Source of the DNA: Streptomyces sp. JH14 | GTDB taxonomy: Bacteria > Actinomycetota > Actinomycetes > Streptomycetales > Streptomycetaceae | DNA length: 64,000 nt | Assembly (NCBI RefSeq): GCF_029428675.1 | Contig: NZ_JAJNEL010000001.1 | Location: 3,720,001 to 3,784,000 of the forward strand | Direction: 5' to 3' | Shown here: positions 52,820 through 60,695 of the stretch, in pieces | Layout of the letters: each line of letters opens with the position of its first letter | Position numbering within the stretch: position 1 is the stretch's first letter | Made by a program: the position numbers and the translations under genes | The notes under the pieces: model-generated | What the model was told of the DNA's origin: nothing | Database searches by the model: none | What the model saw: only the letters and a program-made list of their open reading frames with translations

Positions 52820-53046
52820 GCGGGTACTCCTGACCAGCACAGACGAGAATGTCGCATTATGTAATAGATTAGCTACACTGCGTCGCAGGCGCCTCGAGGG
52901 GCCTCTGCTCCGGATTCGCGGAACGACCCAAACAAGCAGCCACAGCGAGGCCACCGCGTCAGGCGCGCGGGAGAGACCCGTGACCGCCCGGCGTATGCGG
53001 CAGGTGCCGGGTTTCTCGGGCGCCGCCTGTAGGTGTGGCCTGGCAA

Positions 53047-53232
53047 GGAGCGCCGTTCCGCCGCTCATCCTTTGGGCGGAAGTGGCGCAAGGCGCGACGG
53101 ACGGTGGGCATGCCCGACAGCTTTCGCTTCTACGACCTTCGTCACACCGGGCACACGCTCGCCACGCGCTCGGGGGCGACGCTCAAGGACACGATGGTTC
53201 GAGCAGGACAGTCGTCCGAGAAAAAGGTGGTG
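53047..53232 (+). pseudogene. Tyrosine recombinase (integrase) C-terminal fragment
   Basis: About 60 codons of the catalytic domain of a phage-type integrase: Phe-Arg-Arg-Ser-Ser-Phe-Gly-Arg-Lys-Trp, then Phe-Arg-Phe-Tyr-Asp-Leu-Arg-His-Thr-Gly-His with the box II His, ending Val-Arg-Ala-Gly-Gln-Ser-Ser. It breaks off before the catalytic Tyr. It is about 80 percent similar to the fragment at 60696-61257, and it too is followed by a terminator and the same tRNA-Gly core. Confidence 0.8.
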
Positions 53233-53274
53233 CGGAGGTGGTGCACGACGCTTGGACCGGTCTGGACAACAAGA

Positions 53275-53303
53275 AAGCCCCCGGCCGATGGCCTGGGGCT
53301 TTT
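53275..53303 (+). terminator. Integrase-tail terminator, copy 1
   Basis: AAAGCCCCC, GGCC, GGCC, GGGGCTTTT arranged as a hairpin followed by a T-run; nearly identical to the copy at 61275. Confidence 0.75.
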
Positions 53304-53307
53304 GTAT

Positions 53308-53354
53308 GGAGCGGGTGACGAGAATCGAACTCGCGCTCTGAGCTTGGGAATCAC
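53308..53354 (-). other. 3' fragment of tRNA-Gly(CCC): att core, copy 1
   Basis: Minus-strand reading: GTGATTCCCAAGCTC (anticodon loop TTCCCAA), variable AGAGC, T-arm GCGAG-TTCGATT-CTCGT, acceptor CACCCGCTCC. The 5' half of the tRNA is absent. All 47 bp are identical to 61310-61356, 8002 bp away and in the same orientation. Confidence 0.85.
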
Positions 53355-53460
53355 CGGCCGTAGAGGCCCGGACAGGGCACTTGAGCTGCGGAAACGCCCT
53401 CTCGGTCGGTCCAAGGCTGCCCTGGAGTGACCGAGATAGACCGCAGATGGCCAACCGTTC

Positions 53461-53479
53461 TGGCACGGATCTGGCACAG
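53461..53479. promoter_or_regulatory. Candidate integrase arm-type site
   Basis: TGGCACGGATCTGGCACAG: two TGGCAC hexamers 11 bp apart, about 107 bp right of the tRNA-Gly core. The same pair (TGGCACGGATATGGCACGG) lies at 61230 and a variant at 61465, on either side of the second core. Confidence 0.45.
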
Positions 53480-53508
53480 CCACTCTTCGTCTAGCGGCCG
53501 CTCATCGG

Positions 53509-53760
53509 TCATGGGTTGTTGGGTACATGGGTGATGGCCAGCAGCGCCATGTCATCAGTTCTCCGGCCACCGGCGTGTCGGTAGTGGTCGGCAATCAGAG
53601 CGGCTGTCTTCCAGGACCCGGCCGGCGCCGAGGAGTTGACAGACAGGGCGGCGGATTTCGTCCGGGACCGCCTCGTCCCCCTGCTCCCCAGCCCTCCTCG
53701 GGTCATGGCCGGCGAGGTCGTGGCCCATTCGTAGCGGCCTGTCGGAAAGTGGCACGGCAA
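53509..53760 (-). pseudogene. SpoIIE/PP2C-like phosphatase C-terminal remnant
   Basis: The end of this frame (Leu-Ile-Ala-Asp-His-Tyr, then Arg-Arg-Thr-Asp-Asp-Met-Ala-Leu-Leu-Ala-Ile) matches the last helix and strand of SpoIIE-type PP2C phosphatases, where Thr-Asp-Asp-Met/Val-Ala-Leu is the metal-site motif. Everything before is unrecognisable. It lies back-to-back with another PP2C end (53768-53821). Confidence 0.4.
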
Positions 53761-53767
53761 GCCGCTA

Positions 53768-53821
53768 TGGAGGCGGGCGGCCCCGACAACATCACCTCAC
53801 GGTGGTACGCATCGGCGAGTA
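53768..53821 (+). pseudogene. Copy of the 3' end of the PP2C gene
   Basis: 54 bp (GGAGGCGGGCGGCCCCGACA and the following bases to TAG) nearly identical to the end of the intact PP2C gene at 6649-6702. There is a small change in the middle (ACCTCACGGTGG against ACGCTCGCGGTGG) that shifts the frame. No other part of the gene accompanies it. Confidence 0.75.
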
Positions 53822-54047
53822 GTGGCCTGCGGAAGCGTGTGTTTTTCATCCTCAACGCCGCACGTCAGTCCCTGTTCGGTGCCGCAGAGCCGGACGCTGC
53901 TGTTGCGGAAGTGCTTCGTGACTGCGAACCCGAACGGCAGCGACCGCAAGCGTCGTTCGGCTTACGAGGCCCGGGACACGGCGGTTGAGCTTGATCCAAC
54001 TCTCCATTCGGTGCAAATTCGGTCCCGTCGAATCAAGGGAGAGCGCC

Positions 54048-55454
54048 GTGCGCCAGCATTACCCCTTCTCATTCCGTCATTCCTGTTCCTCCCGTCCTTC
54101 TCGTTCAGGCCTACGGGCCGCCATCGGCGCCGTCGCGCTACTCGCGCTCGTTGCCCTCGTGGCCCCGGCCGGCCCCACAGCCGCCGCCGACCACCGCCAG
54201 CCGCCCTCAGCGAACCCCGCGGCGATCCGCAACTGGAACACCATCGCCACCGAGACGATCAGCGCCAACCTCGGCCCGACCCGCCCCTCCGGGCAGGTGG
54301 CCATCTGGCACGGGTTCGTCTCCGCCGCTGTCTACAACGCCGTGGTCGGTATTCAGGGCAACTACGCCCCGTACAAGTGGCGGGAGAGCGGCCCCGCCAC
54401 GGCGTCTCCCGAGGCGTCGGCCGTAACTGCGGCACACCACGTCCTGCTCGCCTATTTCCCTGCCTCACATGCCCAGCTCGACACCGCGTACGCCGCCTCC
54501 CTCGCCAAGATCGACAGCGGCCCGGCAAGGGACCAGGGCGTGGCCTTCGGGGCACGTGCTGCCGCCCACATCATCGACCTCCGCGAGGGCGACGGCCGGT
54601 TCGTGGACGTGCCCTTCACCAAGCCACCCGCGCCCGGCGTCTGGCGCCCCACCCCGCCCGCCCGGCTGCCCTTCATCGACACCTGGCTCGGCAGACTCCG
54701 GCCGCTCCTGCTCACCTCCCCTGCCCAGTTCCGGCCCGGCGAGCCGCCCGCCCTGTCCTCAGCCCGCTACGCCGAGGACGCGAACGAAGTGAAGACCATG
54801 GGCGCGAGCACCGGCTCAGGCAGAACCGCGGACCAGACCGAGACTGCCCTCTTCTACGGGGGCAATCTGATGGCGCAGATCCAGAGGGCCCTCCGCGACC
54901 ATGCCGCCCGGCATCATCTCGGCATCGCCGAGACAGCGCGGCTGTTCGCCGCGGCGAACACAGCGGCGACCGATGCCGTCATCACCGCGTGGGACTCCAA
55001 GCTCCGGTACGGCCTCTGGCGGCCGATCACGGCAATCCAGCTGGCCGACACGGACGGCAACCCCGCGACCGAAGCGGACCCGCTGTGGGAACCGCTGCTC
55101 CTCACGCCCCCGCACCCCGAGTACGTCAGTGGCCACACGGCGCTCACGGGTGCCGTGATGCGGGTCGTGACCGGGGTCCTCGGCACCTCGCGGGTCGACC
55201 TAGACGTGACCTCCGACGTCACCCACACCACACGGCACTACGAGTACGCCGACCAGCTCAACGAGGACATGATCAACGCCCGTGTGTACGGCGGAATCCA
55301 CTTCCGCACCTCGGACGTCACCGGATGCCAGGCCGGCAACCGCATCGGCATCTGGGCGCTCGCCCACTACTTCCAGCCGCTGCGCACGGGGAACGCGCAA
55401 GCATCGCAAACCGCTCAGCCCCCTCAGCCGAAGTGTCCGCGCGGCGGCGCCTGA
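54048..55454 (+). CDS. Secreted vanadium-dependent haloperoxidase / PAP2-type protein
   Basis: A 468-residue exported protein of the vanadium haloperoxidase group, which shares its active site with PAP2 acid phosphatases. The signal peptide covers about residues 1-48. Vanadate/phosphate-binding residues are Lys-Leu-Arg-Tyr-Gly-Leu-Trp-Arg-Pro at about 318-326, Ser-Gly-His at 361-363, and a late Asn-Ala-Arg-Val-Tyr-Gly-Gly-Ile-His-Phe with the ligand His. GTG 54048 is preferred (AAGGGAGAG just upstream) over ATG 53985. Haloperoxidase or phosphatase activity cannot be told apart from sequence. The gene sits inside the 8-kb segment bounded by tRNA-Gly repeats. Confidence 0.88.
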   Translation: MRQHYPFSFRHSCSSRPSRSGLRAAIGAVALLALVALVAPAGPTAAADHRQPPSANPAAIRNWNTIATETISANLGPTRPSGQVAIWHGFVSAAVYNAVVGIQGNYAPYKWRESGPATASPEASAVTAAHHVLLAYFPASHAQLDTAYAASLAKIDSGPARDQGVAFGARAAAHIIDLREGDGRFVDVPFTKPPAPGVWRPTPPARLPFIDTWLGRLRPLLLTSPAQFRPGEPPALSSARYAEDANEVKTMGASTGSGRTADQTETALFYGGNLMAQIQRALRDHAARHHLGIAETARLFAAANTAATDAVITAWDSKLRYGLWRPITAIQLADTDGNPATEADPLWEPLLLTPPHPEYVSGHTALTGAVMRVVTGVLGTSRVDLDVTSDVTHTTRHYEYADQLNEDMINARVYGGIHFRTSDVTGCQAGNRIGIWALAHYFQPLRTGNAQASQTAQPPQPKCPRGGA

Positions 55455-55505
55455 AACGCCTCGTAAACCCCTGGTCGGGCGCGCGCTCGGGCCCGACCAG
55501 GGGGG

Positions 55506-55792
55506 GCGAGGTGTACGCCGTGGCTGATGCCATCGCCCCTCGGTACCGCCTGCTCGTACTGCTGGCTGCCTTCACCACCCTGTGGTTCGGTGAGCTGGCA
55601 TCCCTTCGCCGCAGGGACATCGATGTGACCGGGCGCGTGATCGTGGCCCAGCGGGCGCAAGCGGAGAGGCAGGGCGCCAAGCTCTTCGACAAGGCTCCGA
55701 AGTCGGCGGTTGGTGTCCGTCCCGTGGCCTTCCCGGACGAGATCCTTGCCAACGTGGCTGAGCGCCTGGAGCACTACGCATTTGGCATGTAA
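55506..55792 (+). pseudogene. Tyrosine recombinase (integrase) central fragment
   Basis: About 95 codons matching the start of the catalytic domain of Streptomyces integrases: Ala-Asp-Ala-Ile-Ala-Pro-Arg-Tyr-Arg-Leu-Leu-Val-Leu-Leu, then Gly-Glu-Leu-Ala-Ser-Leu-Arg-Arg-Arg-Asp-Ile-Asp. The box I Arg that should precede Gly-Glu-Leu is Phe here. The fragment ends at a stop before box II. It is followed by a terminator and a tRNA-Val-like fragment. Confidence 0.75.
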
Positions 55793-55835
55793 GTGGCACG
55801 GCGTCGGCCCCCGCCGGAACGGTGGAGGAACGATC

Positions 55836-55878
55836 AAGGCCCAAGCTTCCGGCCTACTGCCGGCGACCTGGGCCTTTG
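55836..55878 (+). terminator. Terminator before the tRNA-Val-like fragment
   Basis: AAGGCCCA ... TGGGCCTTT inverted repeat (8-bp arms with a GCCGG/CCGGC hairpin inside), ending in TTTG; the same int-terminator-att order as elsewhere. Confidence 0.65.
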
Positions 55879-55892
55879 TCGTGCTTACTGCC

Positions 55893-55936
55893 GGTGGGCA
55901 CGGACGGTTTCGAACCGCCGACATCTGCTTTGTAAG
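55893..55936 (-). other. 3' fragment of a tRNA-Val(TAC)-like gene: att-site scar
   Basis: Minus-strand reading: CTTACAAAGCAG (anticodon loop with TAC), ATGTC variable, T-arm GGCGG-TTCGAAA-CCGTC, acceptor CGTGCCCACC. The 5' half is missing. The anticodon stem appears slightly altered, so isotype assignment is tentative. Confidence 0.65.
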
Positions 55937-55997
55937 TTCGATTGAGGGCTTGTTCCTGCCCAAGTAGGACTGATCCAGCAGGGAAGGCAGTGGCCAC

Positions 55998-56618
55998 ATG
56001 GGTGCACTCAATGTTGCCGGTGGCTCCGCGGGTGACGTGGTGGCCCGTGACAGCGCGGGTGTGCTGTGGCTCTACCTGGGCACCGGCAAGGGTACCTTCG
56101 CCACCCGTACCCGGATCGGTGGCGGCTGGAACGCCTACACCCAGCTGACCGGGACGGGAGACTTCTCCGGCGACGGCAGGGCCGACCTCGTAGCACGCGA
56201 CGGCGACGGCTTCCTGTGGCTCTACAAGGGCACCGGGAACTGGAAGGCGCCGTACGCCGCCCGCACCAAGGTCGGTGGCGGATGGAACGTCTACAACCAG
56301 ATCACCGCGGTCGGCAATATCGCCGGTGGCTCCGCGGGTGACGTGGTGGCCCGTGACAGCGCGGGTGTGCTGTGGCTCTACCAGGGCACCGGCAAGGGCA
56401 CCTTCGCCGCCCGTACTCGGATCGGCGCCGGCTGGAACACCTACACCCAGCTGATCGGCATGGGCGACAGCAATGTCGATGGCAAGCCGGACCTTTTCGC
56501 CATCGACCGGGTCGGCGACCCTTGGCGTTACCGCGGCACCGGTAATGCGAAGGCCCCCTTTGCAGCGCGCGAAATGGGCAATCTCTTCTTCGCGGAGCAC
56601 TACAACACCATCGTCTGA
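55998..56618 (+). CDS. FG-GAP/VCBS repeat protein, N-terminally truncated
   Basis: A 206-residue protein made only of about four FG-GAP-type repeats (Asp-Val-Val-Ala-Arg-Asp-Ser-Ala-Gly-Val-Leu-Trp-Leu-Tyr, then Thr-Arg-Ile-Gly-Gly-Gly-Trp-Asn). It lacks a signal peptide, unlike its relatives at 27943 and 58484, so it is probably the 3' end of a larger secreted gene cut off by an insertion. A GGGAAGG site precedes ATG 55998 but may be fortuitous. Repeats 1 and 3 are nearly identical at the DNA level (56023-56080 and 56329-56386). Confidence 0.65.
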   Translation: MGALNVAGGSAGDVVARDSAGVLWLYLGTGKGTFATRTRIGGGWNAYTQLTGTGDFSGDGRADLVARDGDGFLWLYKGTGNWKAPYAARTKVGGGWNVYNQITAVGNIAGGSAGDVVARDSAGVLWLYQGTGKGTFAARTRIGAGWNTYTQLIGMGDSNVDGKPDLFAIDRVGDPWRYRGTGNAKAPFAAREMGNLFFAEHYNTIV

Positions 56619-56888
56619 CTTCGACAGCGGAAGCTCAGAGCGGTCAGGTTGGTGAAGAGGCTTCGGGCTGGAGCTGCCATGGGGCGAGAAATCACGGCCC
56701 CTTACGCTGGTCCGCCAATCGGGCCGGCTCCTTACCTGTTTCGGTGTTGTGCGGGCCCAGTTCGGAAGACGCCGTACGCGGATGCGGGCTGAGCTGCGGG
56801 GATGTTGACCTGCGGGGAATCGCATTGTTACCCCTGCTCCCCGTGGTTCCCCTTCGCTCCTGCTCCGTCGGGCACGTAGCGGGCACGG

Positions 56889-57203
56889 TCAGGACTTTCC
56901 GCCGGTAGACGTCTCTTGATCGTAAACGTGCTGGTACTCAGCGACCGTGTCGCCGAACTGCCTGCCGCCAAGTTCCTCCAAGCGGCCGTCGCGTCTGTCA
57001 ACAACGATGGGCCCGGTCCCGATCCACATGTCTCGTGAACTCCCCGTTTGCACGTATCTGGAGCTTTGATACCGGAACTCCCACCCGAAGCGGTGCTCCT
57101 TCACACGGATGACTACAGCGGTCACGCCCTCCTCCGGAGGGTACGGCTGCATCTGTGCGAGATGAGCGTTAACGATCTCTCGGGCCCGCTCGGATGTGAT
57201 CAC
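56889..57203 (-). CDS. YrhB/Imm35-type immunity-like protein
   Basis: A 104-residue soluble protein with the Imm35/YrhB pattern: an N-terminal helix (Arg-Glu-Ile-Val-Asn-Ala-His-Leu), Gly-Trp-Glu-Phe-Arg-Tyr-Gln-Ser, and Ile-Gly-Thr-Gly-Pro-Ile-Val-Val-Asp-Arg-Arg-Asp-Gly. Members are predicted immunity proteins of polymorphic toxin systems. No toxin gene is adjacent, so here it is an orphan, a common state that can protect against kin toxins. It sits inside the 8-kb att-bounded segment. Confidence 0.72.
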   Translation of the reverse strand: MITSERAREIVNAHLAQMQPYPPEEGVTAVVIRVKEHRFGWEFRYQSSRYVQTGSSRDMWIGTGPIVVDRRDGRLEELGGRQFGDTVAEYQHVYDQETSTGGKS

Positions 57204-57243
57204 TGCGCGAGTCTACGAAGCATCTGAGGTCGGTGGAGTCTTG

Positions 57244-57459
57244 ATGACCGGACTCCTCAGGCAGCCAGAGTATCGGTGCCCTCGACCAGGACTCCGCGTT
57301 CAAATCGAACTGGCCATCGGCGTGCTGCTCGGCCTCGGGGCCCTGTACGCGACCGTCCAGGCCGACCAGCTGACGAGCCTGGCCCCCGAAGAAGTCGCCG
57401 ATCTGTACATCCCACTCCTGCAACCCCTGCTCGACGGCGAGGCTCCGGCGCGTCGCTGA
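57244..57459 (+). CDS. Hypothetical small membrane protein
   Basis: A 71-residue frame starting at ATG 57244, with GGTGGAG seven bases upstream. It has one hydrophobic segment (Ile-Gly-Val-Leu-Leu-Gly-Leu-Gly-Ala-Leu) and an acidic C-terminal helix (Leu-Ala-Pro-Glu-Glu-Val-Ala-Asp). I know no family. It is divergent from the Imm35 gene; it could also be debris. Confidence 0.35.
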   Translation: MTGLLRQPEYRCPRPGLRVQIELAIGVLLGLGALYATVQADQLTSLAPEEVADLYIPLLQPLLDGEAPARR

Positions 57460-57591
57460 CCAGTACGTTCCCTGAACCACCCCGGTGATCTTCCGCCGGG
57501 TACGCTCGCTCGCAGCAGTGAATCCGGCGTCAGACGTGCACTTTCCGACGTGCATTCTCGGACGCGCACTTTCCGAACACTGGAGGTTCTC

Positions 57592-57882
57592 GTGGCCAAG
57601 GGCTACTGGGTCAGCGCCTACCGCACCATTTCCGACCCCGAGAAGCTGGCTGCCTACAACAAGCTGGCCGGTCCGGCCGTCGAGGCCGGAGGCGGACGGC
57701 TGCTCGCCCGCGGCGGGCGGGTCGTCGCCCACGACGACGGCGTCGCCGAGCGCGTCGTCGTGATCGAGTTCGACAGCTTCGAACAGGCCGTCGCAGCTCA
57801 CGCGAGTGAGGCCTACCAGCAGGCGCTGCTCGCCCTGTCCGACGGCGTCGAGCGCGACTTCCGCATCATCGAAGGCGTTTAG
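57592..57882 (+). CDS. DUF1330 domain protein
   Basis: A 96-residue protein of the DUF1330 family, a dimeric alpha/beta-barrel (ferredoxin-like) fold. It begins Lys-Gly-Tyr-Trp-Val-Ser-Ala-Tyr-Arg-Thr-Ile and continues Leu-Ala-Ala-Tyr-Asn-Lys-Leu-Ala-Gly-Pro-Ala, then Val-Val-Ile-Glu-Phe-Asp-Ser-Phe-Glu-Gln-Ala. The start is GTG 57592 after GGAGG. Function unknown. Confidence 0.9.
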   Translation: MAKGYWVSAYRTISDPEKLAAYNKLAGPAVEAGGGRLLARGGRVVAHDDGVAERVVVIEFDSFEQAVAAHASEAYQQALLALSDGVERDFRIIEGV

Positions 57883-58009
57883 CCAACGCTCCGCCCAGGG
57901 ACCTGAAGCACCGCACCAAGCACGACGAGCCCCAGAGCCACGGTGGAAAGAACCATGGCGGCACCCTCGGTGGAGAAGGTCCCGTCCTGGCGCACGAACG
58001 GGTCGGCCC

Positions 58010-58306
58010 CGCACCCGGCCCGACGCGGTCGCTGCAGACAGGGCTTACTCGTCCCGCGGTAACCACTCCCACCTGCTGAAACGCAACATCAAGGCAGTCA
58101 TCCCCGAGAAGAAGGACCAGGCCGCCAACCGGAAGAAGAAGAGCAGCCGAGGCGGTCGGCCCGCAAGCCACGACGCCGATCTTTACAAGGTGCGTTACAC
58201 CGTCGAGCGCCTGATCAACAAGCTGAAGGCCTGGCGGGGCATCGCGACTCGATATGACACGACGCCCGAGAGCTACCTCACTGGCCTCCCCTCCGCGCCT
58301 CGATGA
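58010..58306 (+). pseudogene. IS5-like transposase C-terminal fragment
   Basis: About 98 codons from the C-terminal DDE region of an IS5/IS4-group transposase: Ala-Asp-Arg-Ala-Tyr-Ser-Ser-Arg containing the second catalytic Asp, then Ala-Val-Ile-Pro-Glu-Lys-Lys-Asp-Gln, and Tyr-Thr-Val-Glu-Arg-Leu-Ile-Asn-Lys-Leu-Lys-Ala-Trp-Arg with the catalytic Glu. The N-terminus is absent. I could not find matching terminal inverted repeats. Confidence 0.75.
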
Positions 58307-58483
58307 TCTGGATCAACAACCTCCTGCAGGCAACTGGTTGATCACAACCACACGCAGGCCATAACCTGCACGGCACGACGATTGCAGCTTGGTATCAGCC
58401 CCGCACCCGAGGCCCGCGTGTCGACACCCGCGCCACCTGCATCCCTCCACCTGTCCGGCTATCCGCCCACCCCCGGAGTCATC

Positions 58484-60304
58484 GTGCGTCGATCTCTCAT
58501 CGCACCACTCGCTCTCATCGCCAGCCTGGCGAGCCTCGCCGCCGCGAGCCCGGCGCTGGCCGACACATCCGGCGCCGCCGACCCCGTACGGCCCGTCATA
58601 TCCGCACTCGGCGGCGACCCGGACGATGCCGGCTACCTTGAGTTCCACGCCGTCTCCGACTCCGCGATCGACCCCGCCTCCATCGCCGCACAGCTCACCC
58701 TGCGCGTCTCCGGCGACTGGCCGACGACCACCGTCACCGGCTTCAGCCTCGTCTCCGGTTCGGCGCAGGACGGTACCTGGCGCAGCTCCGAACGCCTGCA
58801 GCTCGGAGCTCACGGCGTCTACGACGCGACCGTCGACCTCGCCGACACCGAGGGCGACCACCCGGCCTACCTCGGCCAGGGCCAGCTCCGCTACGAGGAC
58901 CTGCCGGTCTTCGCCGGCACCTCGCTGGACCGCACCACCGTGGACTTCGACCACCAGAAGGTCACAGCCACCGGGACGGTCTTCACGTTCGACCCGGCCA
59001 CCGGCCTCACCACCCCCGGCTGGACCGAGAGCAAGGTCTACCTCGTGGGAACGCGCGGATCGGGCCCGTACGAGGTCGCGGCCGACGTCCAGGCCGACGG
59101 CAGCTTCACGGCCACCGGTCCCGTCTACAGCGGGGTGTACGTGTACGCGGTTCAGCAGGACGCGCAGACCGTCAACACGGTCCCGGTGACCGTCACCAAG
59201 GCGCCCAACCCGACCAGGATCGTCTTCGACAAGCCCAAGGCCACCGCCGTGTACGGCAGTTCTTACACGGTTGGCGGAACCGCCCAGTACCTGAGCAGCA
59301 CGACGGGCGCCTGGACGCCGCTCCCCGCCGGCAACCCGGACACCGAAGTCCTCCTGGATGGCCCCAACGGCGTCCACGCCTACGAGCTCGGCGCCGGCGG
59401 CAGGTTCAGCGAGACCCTCGCCAAGGTCACTGGCGACACCAACTGGACGGCCAGCGTCGGGGGCTTCGGCTACCTCCAGCAGGGTAGCGCGCAGGCCGAC
59501 CTCCACCGCCTCTACTCCAGTCCCGGCGCAGACCTGACTGGTGATGGCAAGGCGGATCTGGTGGCCCGGGACGGTTCGGGTGTGTTGTGGTTGTACAAGG
59601 GGACGGGCAGTGGCTCCGCTCCTTACGCTGCGCGGACCAAGGTCGGTGCCGGGTGGAACATGTACAACTCCTTGACGTCGACGGGGGATCTGACTGGTGA
59701 TGGCAAGGCGGATCTGGTGGCCCGGGATGGTTCGGGTGTGTTGTGGTTGTACAAGGGGACGGGCAGTGGCTCCGCTCCTTACGCTGCGCGGACCAAGGTC
59801 GGTGCCGGGTGGAACATGTACAACTCCTTGACGTCGACGGGGGATCTGACTGGTGATGGCAAGGCGGATCTGGTGGCCCGGGATGGTTCGGGTGTGTTGT
59901 GGTTGTACAAGGGGACGGGCAGTGGCTCCGCTCCTTACGCTGCGCGGACCAAGGTCGGTGCCGGGTGGAACATGTACAACTCCTTGACGTCGACGGGGGA
60001 TCTGACTGGTGATGGCAAGGCGGATCTGGTGGCCCGGGATGGTTCGGGTGTGTTGTGGTTGTACAAGGGGACGGGCAGTGCTTCCGCTCCTTACGCTGCG
60101 CGGACCAAGGTCGGTGCCGGGTGGAACATGTACAACTCCTTGACGTCGACGGGGGATCTGACTGGTGATGGCAAGGCGGATCTGGTGGCCCGGGACGGTT
60201 CGGGCGTCTTGTGGTTGTACAAGGGGACGGGCAGTGCCTCTGCTCCTTACGCTGCGCGGACCAAGGTCGGTGCCGGCTGGAACACGTACAACGCGTTGAG
60301 CTGA
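58484..60304 (+). CDS. Secreted FG-GAP/VCBS repeat protein with near-identical repeats
   Basis: A 606-residue exported protein. The signal peptide is at about 1-28 (ending Ser-Pro-Ala-Leu-Ala). Residues 30-345 hold beta-sandwich domains with no family I recognise. Residues about 350-606 are five FG-GAP/VCBS repeats of exactly 52 residues (last 49), each Asp-Leu-Thr-Gly-Asp-Gly-Lys-Ala-Asp-Leu, then Gly-Val-Leu-Trp-Leu-Tyr-Lys-Gly-Thr-Gly; the Asp-rich loops should bind calcium. The start is GTG 58484 with GGAG upstream. It is a likely cell-surface or extracellular adhesion or binding protein, inferred from the repeats only. Confidence 0.82.
   Translation: MRRSLIAPLALIASLASLAAASPALADTSGAADPVRPVISALGGDPDDAGYLEFHAVSDSAIDPASIAAQLTLRVSGDWPTTTVTGFSLVSGSAQDGTWRSSERLQLGAHGVYDATVDLADTEGDHPAYLGQGQLRYEDLPVFAGTSLDRTTVDFDHQKVTATGTVFTFDPATGLTTPGWTESKVYLVGTRGSGPYEVAADVQADGSFTATGPVYSGVYVYAVQQDAQTVNTVPVTVTKAPNPTRIVFDKPKATAVYGSSYTVGGTAQYLSSTTGAWTPLPAGNPDTEVLLDGPNGVHAYELGAGGRFSETLAKVTGDTNWTASVGGFGYLQQGSAQADLHRLYSSPGADLTGDGKADLVARDGSGVLWLYKGTGSGSAPYAARTKVGAGWNMYNSLTSTGDLTGDGKADLVARDGSGVLWLYKGTGSGSAPYAARTKVGAGWNMYNSLTSTGDLTGDGKADLVARDGSGVLWLYKGTGSGSAPYAARTKVGAGWNMYNSLTSTGDLTGDGKADLVARDGSGVLWLYKGTGSASAPYAARTKVGAGWNMYNSLTSTGDLTGDGKADLVARDGSGVLWLYKGTGSASAPYAARTKVGAGWNTYNALS
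59531..60301 (+). repeat. Five near-identical 156-bp tandem repeats
   Basis: Units begin at 59531, 59687, 59843, 59999 and 60155 (the last is 147 bp). Adjacent units differ by at most a few bases, including third positions, so the array expanded recently. It uses TTG Leu codons (GTG TTG TGG TTG), rare elsewhere in this window. Confidence 0.95.
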
Positions 60305-60695
60305 GCACGGGCTGGGCAACCCGTGTCAGGTGACCTCTATCGGGAGGGAGGGGCGGTACTCGCGTGCCGCCCCTTCGGCGTTCCCAGGCTGTCCTCAGCA
60401 CTGTTCGGCGGGGTCGGCAGTGACGCCCCCCTGCGCGGTGACCGCTGCGCGGGCGCCGACCCGGCCGGGGTACCAGGTAGATCGGTTGGGGACCGCTGCT
60501 CTGAGCGCTGCCCACTTGCTGCCGTGGTTCGCCGTGGTTCCCCGCGCGACCGGGCACGGATGGGGCACGATCACCTGCGTGATCTACTTGGCCGCCATGC
60601 CGTCGAGTCTCGCTGCCGCCACCCAGACCAATGATGATCCGAAAGCTGGCGGGGCAGGCTTCGTGATCATCGGCATGCTGGTCCTTCCTCGGTGC

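Noticed and set aside
53308..53354. Complete tRNA-Gly genes at 53.3 and 61.3 kb
   Set aside because: Only the 3' halves are present; sequence beyond the anticodon loop differs between the two sites and forms no D-arm.
59531..60301. CRISPR-like repeat array
   Set aside because: The repeats are 156 bp, contiguous and in frame with a protein; there are no short repeats with unique spacers and no cas genes.
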